From NCBI GenBank assembly GCA_950097015.1, contig CATNEN010000025.1, forward strand, positions 3,883,001 through 3,947,000: a stretch of 64,000 bases of DNA, given 5' to 3'. Origin of the DNA: Macrostomum hystrix. Lineage: Eukaryota > Platyhelminthes > Macrostomidae. Within the stretch, counting starts at the first letter, position 1; each line of letters opens with the position of its first letter. The translations under genes and the position numbers were made by a program. Shown here piece by piece: positions 53,183-62,903 of the stretch. Below the pieces are notes generated by a model. That model was not told the DNA's origin and did not search any database. It saw only the letters and a program-made list of their open reading frames with translations.

Positions 53183-53587
53183 GCAATCTTGCAGTTCCGC
53201 ACGTTTAATTATTTTAATTTCAATTGTATTTAATTTAATTTTATTAATCATGTGAAGGCACATGGGATGGGCCTATGTCAAGGCCAGACTGCAGTCCATG
53301 CACGGAACATCAAAGGCGCTATTCGAAACACACCTAGAAGAGTTTCTCTGGCGCTGGTGCTTCCAGCGGAAGATCTTCGGGAATCTTCTATTCTGGGTGG
53401 CTCACTACTACCCCGTGTAATTGGTGCAGCTTTGCTAGTCGCTGACTCTGACTCTGAGGTTTCCAGCATGTGTCTGACTGTCTCTTGTTGTTTCCTGTTG
53501 CATTGCATTGCATTCCGTTGTCGTTATGTTGCCGTGTGAAACGATTTAAAATAAAAAATAATTAAACGTGCGGATCTGCAAGATTGC
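53183..53587 (+). mobile_element. Second short DNA transposon with Merlin-like transposase tail
   Basis: Inverted repeats of about 33 bp (GCAATCTTGCAG-x2-CCGCACG, then TTTAATTATTTT) at 53183-53215 and 53555-53587 enclose 405 bp. The interior carries a transposase C-terminus related to the one at 5841-6092, although the TIR sequences of the two elements are unrelated. No clean target-site duplication was seen; gagaa occurs near both ends. Confidence 0.7.
53268..53420 (+). pseudogene. C-terminal fragment of Merlin-like transposase (second family)
   Basis: Reading from tgg at 53268 gives 50 codons ending in HYYPV and stop (TAA 53418-53420). It contains HGTSKALFETHLEEFLW and FGNLLFWVAHYYPV, matching the fragment at 5841-6092 at nearly all of the conserved positions. 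No catalytic residues of the DDE core are present. Confidence 0.6.
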
Positions 53588-55141
53588 CGAGAAGCCTACT
53601 ATTTAGTCAGGCTTAATTGCCTGACGATAGTCAATATCAAAATAAATAATAATGCTCATCTAAATAAAAAAGTTCGTCTCAAGCTCAGAAAGATTACCAA
53701 TAAGTGACGTAATAAGCAATGAACTTATGAACTAACATAAATAATTCGAAAGAAATATCGCATTAATCATATTTCTAAAGGGAAAGGTAACTAAACGCCA
53801 TAAAATTTTTGTATCGAAGTAATTTGAAAATAACAACAAGCAAATCGTACGAAACTCGCGCCTCATTGCTTGTTTCCAATAGTTTATATTCTTAGGTGTA
53901 GAAAAATAAAGAACTAATTGTAGCAGCCGATTTTTTATGAAAATAAAAATTTAAGCTTTCTTTTTTGTTTAAAAATTAAACTCCAACTGCTCTCTATGTC
54001 GTTATTTAAATATGTAAAATAGTTTCACGATATCAATTAAAATTTTATTGCTTACAACTACTACTGTTGAAAAATATATTTGGTTTCTACGTATTTTTTA
54101 TAAATCACATGTTAAAACGATGTTAATTGTCAAACCATTTGCTAATCCGATTCAGTGACGACCAAATTCTAGACGGATTCTAGACTAAATTGGCTACAAG
54201 TAGTTGTAGCCAATTTATACTTGCTGCAACATTTAGAGACGTCTAAAGCTGATACAACTGTTTCTGGAATTTCGTAGCTCGACGCATTCTCAGTTGTTAA
54301 AAAAATAACTTCGGTCAACAAAATGTATGAGCTAGAGCTCATACATGTTAGACTGCGATGATTGGTTTAAGTTGCGTTGCAGCAAGCAGTTCACAGCTTG
54401 TTGCTTTACTAAAATATCAATTTTATTCAAAGCGACTAGTTGCTCAATACAGCAGTCACACGAACTACCGATTCAGCGATTCATTGATTTTTAGATGAGA
54501 AACCTAACGTTTTATTCAACTGTAGGGCTCTAAAGGTAACCAGTTTTGTAGTACGTTGGCAAAATTGAAAATCGATCATTGGAATCGGACGATAGTCTTG
54601 CCGAACTTAAAAAATGCATCGGATAGATCTTAAACGCCTGCCCTTTGTGCATGCATTGGCAGGAGCAATTGATAGGCATCGCGTACGCTCGTATATAAAT
54701 AACAAACCACAATTAATCGATAGAAGTTTTTATAAAAAACTATGTATACACATGTAAAATCATGGAAATACAAACTGAGCAACGTTAATGGATACAAAGA
54801 TTTATGAGTATGAAAGAAAGAAGTAGTAAACAAAAGTATAGCATTAAAATAGCTTAAATATTATAATATTAGAAAACTAGATTCAAATAGTTTAGTTCTT
54901 TGCACATAGATAAATTCAGCAGAACGATTGTTACAGTAGAATAAGTTTTGCTTGTATAGCACCATAAAATTTTAATTTTTTATTCAAGCATGATCAAGCA
55001 TGAGACAAGTATTAACAACAGAGAAAAACACAACAAAGGCAGCAGAAAAAGACCAAGATTGTTAAAAATATATAAATAATGGGGTAAAATAAAAATAAGA
55101 GTATAGCAGACATTGCATTGGTGCGGTGGATGAGAAAGGAC
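53588..55141. other. Intergenic, AT-rich, no gene seen
   Basis: No coding region recognised. The start holds nothing beyond AT-rich unique sequence; the end contains the probable 3' UTR of the zinc-finger gene on the minus strand. Confidence 0.55.
54979..54984 (-). terminator. Candidate poly(A) signal of the zinc-finger gene
   Basis: AATAAA on the minus strand, 158 nt beyond the stop codon at 55142-55144. Confidence 0.4.
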
Positions 55142-56125
55142 TCAAGTGAACAAGTCCGGAGCAGCCACAAGGCAGTCCAACAGACCCGCTGAGTCTGCAC
55201 TGCTGCGCCCGCAGTCCGCATCGATTGAACTTGTCCCATTAACTGTCGCCGTTGCCGTAGCTATGCTTGAAGCCTTTGACTTCACCGCAATACCATGTAC
55301 TCTAGCCAGATGGACGCGCAAATTTGAGCCGGAGATAAGCGCAGCCGGACAGAGGCTGCACGGGTGCCGCAGGGCCGCAGTATGAACGGCCGCATGCGCT
55401 GATCGATGCTCGCGGCGGCAGAATCGCCTGCGAGATGGGGTGGCGTTCATAGCTGCCTTCTTTTGTTTGGAAAGATACCAAAACAGTTCTGAAGGAATTA
55501 AATGCTGATAGCAAAATATCAATAGAGCATTTTAGGGTTAGGGTAGGGGGTCGAATGATGTAAACTGATTTTAAAACGTTTTTGAACCGAAATCGCGGTC
55601 CGTATTTGACATGTAGGCTAAAAAATTCTAAAGCGTCAAAAATTATTTTCCCTTCTTAAAACAACCAACTGGAATGCTGCACTTAGCGGAGTTGAGACAC
55701 TTTCGACCCAAAACGGCGGCTCATCATACGAGCCGTATTTCATCGAGCCAGTTTATGACAGGAGTTATAAAGGAGTTCTACTTGTCAATAGACCACAACA
55801 ACTTACTTATCGCACACGGGACATGCCAAGGGTCGCTCGTGCCTGGGCGCATGTCGCGCCAACCTATGCCTTTGAAGGTCTTCGTTTCGAGCGAATCGGA
55901 GACCCGGACAGTCGCTGCAGGCGAATGTCGGCTTGGCGTGACGGCTGCGCCGGTGGGCAGACAGAGCGCTGGCGCTTAGAAAGGCGGCGTCGCATTCGGA
56001 ACAGGCGTGACTGCGCGGTAGGCTCGCCAGCTCCCGGTGGCCGTGGCAGCTGTCCAGATGCCGCTGGAGACCGCCGCGTTGACGATAAGCCGAGTCACAG
56101 AAGTTGCACTGGAATGGCGCGGCGC
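55142..56125 (-). CDS. C2H2 zinc-finger protein, last two exons (5' end not found)
   Basis: Exons 55807-56125 and 55142-55427 (TGA), joined by an intron with GTAAGT donor and CTCGCAG acceptor. The first exon opens after TTTACTGCAG at 56126-56128 with two bases of a split codon, so earlier exons must exist upstream. About 200 residues are seen, with five C2H2 fingers: CNFCDSAYRQRGGLQRHLDSCH; CSECDAAFLSASALSAHRRSRH less two ends; CSDCPGLRFARN...H-x4-H; CPVCDKRFCRREHRSAHAAVH, interrupted by the intron after CPVCD; and CSLCPAALISGSNLRVH-x4-H. The finger split across the junction becomes perfect (C-x2-C-x12-H-x3-H) only after splicing, which supports the model. A Ser/Ala/Thr-rich tail follows. Probably a DNA-binding nuclear protein; no orthologue named. 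Confidence 0.85.
55531..55550 (+). repeat. Short interstitial telomere-like repeat
   Basis: TTTAGGGTTAGGGTAGGGGG inside the zinc-finger gene intron. It holds two to three TTAGGG-like units. Too short to be more than suggestive. Confidence 0.5.
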
Positions 56126-56790
56126 CTGCAGTAAATTGAAGTGGGACGGATAATTAAGCTTTACTATTTATTTACTTATTTACTTTACTTTTACTTTTTG
56201 TTATTAATATTTTGCGCACGCCACCAACGGGTGCTGATTTATATTTTTTTATTAAATATTTATCGCGGGGAAGTTAAAAAATAGTCATAAACAAGGAAGA
56301 GCAGAACTAATCGCTAGGAAAATTAAAATTAAGCCAAAAGGAGAGAAGTGTAGTATCACACCCGCCAATAAATTGTTCTATGGAAAAGGCTCTTTTCCTG
56401 CTAATCTTCTATATAAGTAGAAGATAACGCATGGCTTTTAGGGTTGTATTCGTACGAGTATAAATCCCGAGAGCCGAAGGCTGTCGAAGAATGATTAAAG
56501 AATGATTTTAACTAATTTTAACAACCCGTAAAAAGACATGCATCATCTCACTTAAATTCCGTGAATTCCGTGGATTTAACCTAATAAATCCCGGAAGATG
56601 CGACAGTTTGATTTAACTTCTGTTTAAATTTGAGCAGGCAGTGCTACGAGTCCAACTAAACTTAAGCAAGAAGTGGACCTCGTTTTTAACTTTTTGGCCC
56701 TTACTGCACAATCCTTTCTCATAGGGAATTCTCGGTCTTATAGATCACAATGTTTCGACTTCGATAAAGGCTCCTCGGGTTGCATTATTT

Positions 56791-56878
56791 TCGAAGAGCT
56801 GACGAATACTCGAGAGATTTTCCAACCAGCGTACATTCGACATTCGGTTTGGAACGGATGAGCTCCAGTACGTGGCGG
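56791..56878 (+). repeat. 88-bp segment, source copy
   Basis: This 88-bp stretch, from tcgaagagctgacg to gtacgtggcgg, occurs again without a seen difference at 57985-58072. Here it sits inside a GC-richer island of similar composition, so this is probably the original. Confidence 0.85.
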
Positions 56879-57984
56879 CCTGGCAAGATTCGGCCACCCA
56901 TTCGACGTTTGAATAATAGTCAAGAGAAGAAATTGTACTATCATGCAATCGTTCTTCGCCACCCCCTTCCATTCAGCGCCCCTATCGCACTGGAGGATCT
57001 TGGAGATCCTTACCTCATGCCAGACGGGGCCCTTCTTAAGTACATCATTGAGACATGGTTCAGTGACGTCAAGTGCACTGTAAATTATAAGTAGCCGCAA
57101 GAGTGGCCGGATGTACCTGATATGGAAGTGGCCGAAAGTAAAATATTTTTGCAAGATTTTAATAATGTAAAATATATTCCAAGGACCATCTTCTTAGTGT
57201 TTAAACACTTTCTATGCCCTGGAAACTCAATATTACGATTGACTGCATACGACATGTGACAATAGTTAATAATTGTGGCCGGTTGTCAATATATGATCTG
57301 AATGTCATGCATTTGAAAGTTTAAGTGATGCAAATTCATACTTCCTTTGATTAGAAAACAAATGATGTAAATCTTCAAAGGCGAGAAATTTAGCGGTGTG
57401 ACAGAGCACAAAAATCTTTGTTGTGGCCGAAAGGCAGCCAATAATTTTGATATACTTACTTTGATTTAAAATACATTATTTATCTGCGTATTGAATTCAG
57501 ATTCCGCCCTCATTTTTTTCACCATTGGTTAGTTTTTTATTGTCTGCTTTGTCATTCGACTCTTTTCTGCTCTGCTCTACTGCATTGTTTTGTACGAGTA
57601 TTTTGCAATTAAATCGTTTGTTGACTTCAGTTACTTCTTCTACATACCTTTTCTTCACTTTGTGTTCTTCATTTCTATCGTATTGGCCTCAGTTTATTGA
57701 CCTTGCTTAGACTTTTAGAGTACGGCGCATTTGATTCATTTCTCAAAAAAATTGTAATTGGTGGCAAATTATTGTGCATGCATTTCGCTATTATGTTATA
57801 TTTGTAGGAAGATATTAAATTTGGTCCTTATCCATGCTGTTTTGGTTCTTTTTGTCTTGCTATGCTATTGACATTCTCAGTGATTTTTGTTTTTATTTAA
57901 TTGTTTCTATTTGTTGTTGACTTATATTGCCTAGCTTATTATCGTATTAGACCTGACTTTCATTTAATTGTCTAATAATTGTCG

Positions 57985-58072
57985 TCGAAGAGCTGACGAA
58001 TACTCGAGAGATTTTCCAACCAGCGTACATTCGACATTCGGTTTGGAACGGATGAGCTCCAGTACGTGGCGG
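57985..58072 (+). repeat. 88-bp segment, inserted copy
   Basis: Same sequence and orientation as 56791-56878, but in very AT-rich surroundings. Both sides carry tttaattgtctaata, with a few filler bases (aattgtcg before, tgtg after). This looks like an insertion at a staggered break with short filler. Confidence 0.85.
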
Positions 58073-58585
58073 TGTGTTTAATTGTCTAATATTATAGTCT
58101 AATGTTTAATTGTTTATTTGTCTAATTGCTTAATATTGATAGCAATATAAATGTAATTCGATAGAATCTAAGCAATACATTTATTTTTTTTTGTATTGAC
58201 CTAGGCTTACAACATTGTATGCCTAGTATATTGTACATTGTGAAATCATTTTTATTATCCATTCTAAGTATGTTTTCAACTATTATTTCATATAAATACT
58301 TTTTCTTACACTAATAACAACAATAAAATGGCACCCGAATTGTATCTTTTCTTGTCAAAGATCACAAAAAATGCATGTGAGTAATTCTCACGGAATGCAC
58401 GGTATTTATAAGAGAAGTGTCTCCAGCCGATTCTGTCTGTTTAATAAAAAAAAGAAGCTGCTTTTTGCAACCTAAAATATTTTTAAACAGTTTTTATGCA
58501 TAATTTTATCAAGCTTTGTTAAAATTATTGAGTTCTAATATAAATTTCAGTTGACTGAAATGTGACATTTTATCGGAATACACGT

Positions 58586-58618
58586 GTCTCTTACTGCGAA
58601 GACTCAATTTATTGCATG
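58586..58618 (+). other. Spliced-leader-like sequence at the left edge of a GC-rich insert
   Basis: 33 nt ending GACTCAATTTATTGCATG. From memory this equals the 3' end of the Macrostomum lignano spliced leader; leaders of flatworms typically end in ATG. No GT donor follows (next bases are ctttcttggagc), so this is not a leader RNA gene: the leader is already joined to other sequence, as in a reverse-transcribed trans-spliced RNA. The GC-richer insert starts here. Identity depends on recollection. Confidence 0.6.
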
Positions 58619-58649
58619 CTTTCTTGGAGCACACTAAGCACTAGACGAA

Positions 58650-59810
58650 ATGAGTAATAGAGAGAAACAATCAAAGCGTGGCGGTGAGAGCCGCCATCCA
58701 GACCTTGACAGGAGCTGGCGTATCGCGATCGCGCTCGGCGAGTCCGAGTTCGCCCGAGAAAGCCGGCAGTTCAAAATCCGCCAAGTCATCAAGGAGCATT
58801 AAGCCCACACCCCAGCCAGCAGGCAGCGCGGTCGTAACTCGACAACGCGCCTTGTTACTCAGTGCTTCAGCCGAACGGGCGTTCAAGATTGAGCCGAACC
58901 CTGCCAGTGCTAAACGTTGCCATCAAGAGGGAGGATGATGCCTCGGCGCCGCGCGCTAAGGGGCATATACGAGTCCAGGCTGACGCCCCCCTGGCCAGCC
59001 CTCTCTCTATAGGTCCAGATGAAGAATACCCTGATGCTGTTATGGTGGACATAACACAGGAGATCTCTCGTGTCAGTACAGGCACCAGTAAGATGCCTGT
59101 TGCTAGCGAGTCAGTGGCTACATCTTTAACACCTGGCCGGTTGGACGACCGAATATCCACGGAGTTTAGACTCCGGGCTGAGGGCAAAGAAATGCGAGAG
59201 GAGGCCAGGGCTATTACAGCTGCCGTTATGCGCAATAACGAATTCGACGTCAGGACGGACGGAGGATTTGCGCGGCATGCTAGCCGACTACGAACAAGAT
59301 CTAAATCACCAGAACGACATCATGCGCCGTCAGCTGGAGAATATAGAAAAGGGTTTCAGCTCCTGCCCTCCCACTTCTGAGGAGCAGGAGCGGATAGATC
59401 TGGAAATGGCCGTGGCCGCTTCACTCAATGAACAGGCCAGGCAAGATTTGTTAGGCCTTTACCCAGCGCGTAAATTCGGCGATAAGTGCATCTGGCTGTC
59501 AGGCGTCGTGGATTTCGACTTCACTCCACTGGCCGATGGTGTAACGGCTACCTTTCTAAGCCGTGTTAGCAACAACACGTGGGTAGATGGAGGCAAGGTA
59601 ACGCTTACGCCCGCCGGTGTACCTCAGATCTCCAGCGAGATCCGTCTTAACAGGCCAGATGGGGTGCCCATCATCCACCAGGTCCAAGCCCTATGGACAC
59701 AGAACAACGCAAGAAACAGGACTTTGCTTTATAATATAGCAAGGGATCCTGCTAGGCCCAACGGATCTGTGCGCCCTGAGGAATGGTCTGATTATTGTAG
59801 TGAGCCGTAG
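58650..59810 (+). pseudogene. Broken open frame of unknown, possibly viral, protein
   Basis: A reading frame that starts at ATG 58650, 31 nt after the leader-like sequence, and switches frame near 58683, near 58880 and near 59262, always in the same direction, ending at TAG 59808-59810. Segments seen: a Ser/Arg/Lys-rich basic N-terminus (58678-58860), an acidic-to-helical middle, a predicted coiled coil (starting LADYEQDLNHQNDIMRRQL), then a beta-rich C-terminal part. No family recognised. A basic tail with a helical region would suit a nucleic-acid-binding gag or capsid accessory protein, but that is inference. The breaks mean either decay or sequencing errors. Confidence 0.5.
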
Positions 59811-60061
59811 CTTAGGTGGCTCCCTTTTCCCGGCACTGAGTGGCTGTCCGGCCCGCCCTCTCTGGCGTTGTCTGGTCTGCTCTCTTTGTCCTCCCTTTCT
59901 CACGGCAGCGCTTGCACTTAGAGTGTGTTTTCTCTCCCCCAGGGATGAGTCATCACCTCTTTGTCCCGCGCTGGCCAGTCCCTTTCTTTGTGTGCACGTT
60001 TGTCTGCACTCAGTCAGCGCATGATTCTCCTCATGTGACTGGCCTCTCTCTTTGTCTCCTA

Positions 60062-60090
60062 AAGTGCACGTAAACATGTTTACTGCACTT
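60062..60090 (+). repeat. 28-nt palindrome with one unpaired C
   Basis: aagtgca, one extra c, then gtaaacatgtttac and tgcactt. Apart from the C at 60069 it is a perfect inverted repeat, which could form a hairpin in RNA or bind a dimeric protein. It is the first of several inverted motifs before a TATA box. Confidence 0.75.
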
Positions 60091-60144
60091 GGGGCTTTGA
60101 TTATAGGACAGGAGCCTACGTAGGAGTGACGTTTCTGGCGCCAC

Positions 60145-60236
60145 TGACGTCAGTTGCTATTTTTAGAAACCACGTGATTTCATCACGTGTTTTCTAACTA
60201 TGCACTGACCCTATGGGAGGCCCCTGCCTATAAAAG
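60145..60236 (+). promoter_or_regulatory. Promoter-like cluster: CRE, paired E-boxes, TATA box
   Basis: TGACGTCA (CRE/ATF site) at 60145-60152; CACGTGAT...ATCACGTG, two E-boxes as an inverted repeat, at 60171-60189; TATAAAAG at 60229-60236. The order and the 40-nt gap to the TATA box look like a real Pol II promoter. A start near 60260 would lie about 570 nt upstream of the virus-like structural region. It may be an LTR-like promoter, but no second copy or LTR boundary was found. Confidence 0.5.
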
Positions 60237-60829
60237 AAAGGCCCCGCTCCTCTGGTTCTCTATCCCTTGTTTAAACCTTCTCTTGATAACCGTCGTTCTT
60301 AACTTGTTCACTGTGCCATCAGTGTCTAAGTTTCCTACTTCAGTCTCTGCATGTGACTGCACGTAAGCTCAGTTCTGGCTAAGTCCCGAAACTAACTTAG
60401 CCTTCCACCCCACCATCCGAGCTACGCAGGACACTGACAGCCTGTAATTGCAACTGGAACTCTGCACTGTGTGCTTCTCGAGACTTTGTGACTTCGTTTC
60501 TTTCGGGCCAAGGATCCTTCACCTCACCGAAGGCAGAAGTCCTGACGCCCTGGTGGCAGCGCTACTACTACACTACCTGATATTCTTGGACTTCATATTG
60601 GAGTCCGCCGGATCCTCATTGTTAACAGGACGACCGGTACAACATTATACAGATAATGGTGAAATATCAAGCCGCAAGGTGAACGGCAAGCTGGCTGCTC
60701 ACGGTGAAGCTCACAACACCTGGCTTAATTCACTAACCGGCAGCATGTCGATGTCGGATAAGATAAGTCGGATAAGCCGATGTCGGCTTCTACACGCTAG
60801 CATGGACATTATTTTTCAACGCTTATAAT

Positions 60830-62683
60830 CTCCTGATAACAGTTCGCAACATAGCGCCCCCGCCTGCTGTTCCGCCTCAATTGCATTGGCTGGATATGTC
60901 CATCGCTTTTGCGCCTGCCGCTGCCGGTGTTCTAGTACCTGGCACACTCATCTTCTACCGAGACCAGGGCAACTTTACTCCTGATGAATGGCTTGTTCTG
61001 AGCTGCATCTCGGCTGGCCTACCCGGTGTCGGCTCCCCTGGCATGGTGGCTCCTCTGCCCGCTGGCATTCCGCCTGGAGCTACTCATCCCTACACGCATT
61101 TCATCACCTCGCAGCCAATCACTATATGGGGCGTTGTAGGATCACACCAGCCTGCCGGCATCCTAGCAGCAATCAAGTCTCTGGCCAACACCAACAGGTC
61201 TGACGACGCCGACATGATAAGAGGCTTTTATCGAGCCGGGAGCATCTGCTTCGGCCAAGGACATAATGCAGCAGCTGCAGCACCCAATGTTGTGTCTCGG
61301 CATTATGTCGACTCTTTCTTCAAGACGCGCACCACCGTGCCTTGTCCTTCTGGCCCTAGCCTTGCCAGTCTGTACTTTCACTTCAGGCGGGCAGATAACA
61401 ACCCGCGCCCACCGGTTTCTGAAATAGCTACTCTGTCTCAATCCAGCCCAGGAGAGGTTTACAGTTATGGGTTGCAGTTAGCCGTTACTCTCACTTTGAG
61501 TTTCAGCTCCTTGCTTCACAACTTTAATATCACAGGCCGCAACCTAAGCACCATCTTTTTTGGTGCTCAGCTGGAAATAATCTAAGTTTTTATCGGGCAA
61601 CACATTTTCACGCGCCCGCCGGAAGCCAGTTCGCCTCTGTTCGTCGGCATTCATCGCTAAGAACTTGTACCTCCGCTTCGGCTTGACTATGTGGCAAGAC
61701 GCGTTCGTATGCGCCAATTGGTGCCACTTATCCCTCGGCCCGCCTGCCATCAATAACCCGCACGACTAATGGTATGATATGTATAACCATAAGATTCCGT
61801 ACCAGTTCCAGCCCCTTGCTGGCTTCGAGCTTCATCGGGCTGTGCCATATGAGTGGGCTATCGGCCTCGGCAAGGTAGAGGCGGACATCACTTCTGACTA
61901 CGTAGTCTTTGGTGCTGGTGTCATGAATCCCACCGGCATGCACACCAATTATGGCTCTGACAATTACGCTAAGCGCGCTGTGTCACCACTCTGGTCTAAG
62001 CTAGAGCTGTACGGCTATCAAGTCATTAATGCGCTCAACCAATATTACAACGCTAACGTGGCTATTGTGATAACTCAGTACCAGTTTCCGCATAACCGCT
62101 CGGCCTCACACGTTGCCGGCGCATATGTTGCTGCACCGCCACTAGGAGCTTCTGCTGTTATTGCCGTTACGCCGTTTCTCAATCCGGCTACTTTGCTCAG
62201 TGCCAGCAATGCCAACCATTTCATATGTCTCCTTCGATTACTACGGCCAACATGATCCCAGGCCTGTCAGCCTTCTTGTTAAGTATGATCGGCGGTAAGA
62301 AAGACTGGAATCTATCAGGCGCTGTATCCCTCGACTTTCATGCCCTGCTGCATCGCGCCTTACAACATGGACTTCGGCCTAGCTGCGCTGGTGCGTCCGG
62401 AGCCCCCTGTCTGCTGAGGCTCACGGGCAAGTTGGCCAAGATGTGCTTCGAGCTCACCGCGACAAAGTGGCTGGCGAAGTGGCTAAAGCCATTGATGCTG
62501 TCAAGCGTGTGTACTGGAGACAAGCACGTTGCGCGAGAGCAGCTGGATGCACGTGCTGCGGCGAGCGCTCAAGCAGTTGACAATGCAGTCAACGCCGCCA
62601 TACGCGTAGCCAATCAAGCGGCGGGTGAGGCTACTGCTGCGCCCCCTGTTCCAGGCAGCGCTCAGGCCACAGCTTTAAACTAG
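60830..62683 (+). pseudogene. Virus-like structural (capsid-like) protein, decayed
   Basis: Coding-like sequence in one frame up to TAA at 61583-61585. It continues in the next frame from about 61590 through an in-frame TAA at 61767-61769 to about 62215, then changes frame several times to the stop at 62681-62683. Composition is that of a structural protein: rich in Ala, Pro, Tyr and Asn, with no catalytic motif, and an Ala-rich helical C-terminus near 62530-62680. Its position directly before an RdRp-like frame matches the capsid-then-polymerase order of toti-like dsRNA viruses, and this is the main reason for the call. No sequence match to a known capsid was established. The lesions show it is not functional as it stands, unless they are assembly errors. 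Confidence 0.45.
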
Positions 62684-62903
62684 GCTGTGCACGCTTGACC
62701 GGGCAGTACAGCAACTGTTGTCTGCTTGGGTTCGAGGCTGATCGTAACTGTTTATTTGGCGACAGTCTCATAGCGTGTCTTAACTCTTTTACTCATCTCC
62801 AAATCAAAACTGACTCACGTTTTTTGCGGTCTAATTTCTGTTGCTTTTTTGTCGTGTCGTGCATGATATTGCTTCCGCTGTACCGTATTCTACTTTATTT
62901 TTT

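Larger units (their letters stand above)
56126..58585. other. AT-rich sequence, mostly no gene
   Basis: A GC-richer island at about 56640-57110 has open frames on both strands (138 codons at 56738-57154 on minus, 104 codons at 56780-57094 on plus), neither recognised. An upstream exon of the zinc-finger gene could lie here but none was identified. The rest is AT-rich. Confidence 0.45.

Noticed and set aside
55823-56134. Arg-rich open frame on the + strand
   Set aside because: Antisense of the zinc-finger exon, whose Cys/His spacing is far better evidence of coding.
58586-58618. Spliced-leader RNA gene
   Set aside because: A leader gene needs a GT donor right after the leader; here the leader is followed by ctttcttgg.
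58650-60450. Gag gene plus 3' LTR of a retrotransposon
   Set aside because: No reverse transcriptase before 60 kb, no second LTR, no polypurine tract or primer-binding site seen; kept only as an alternative.
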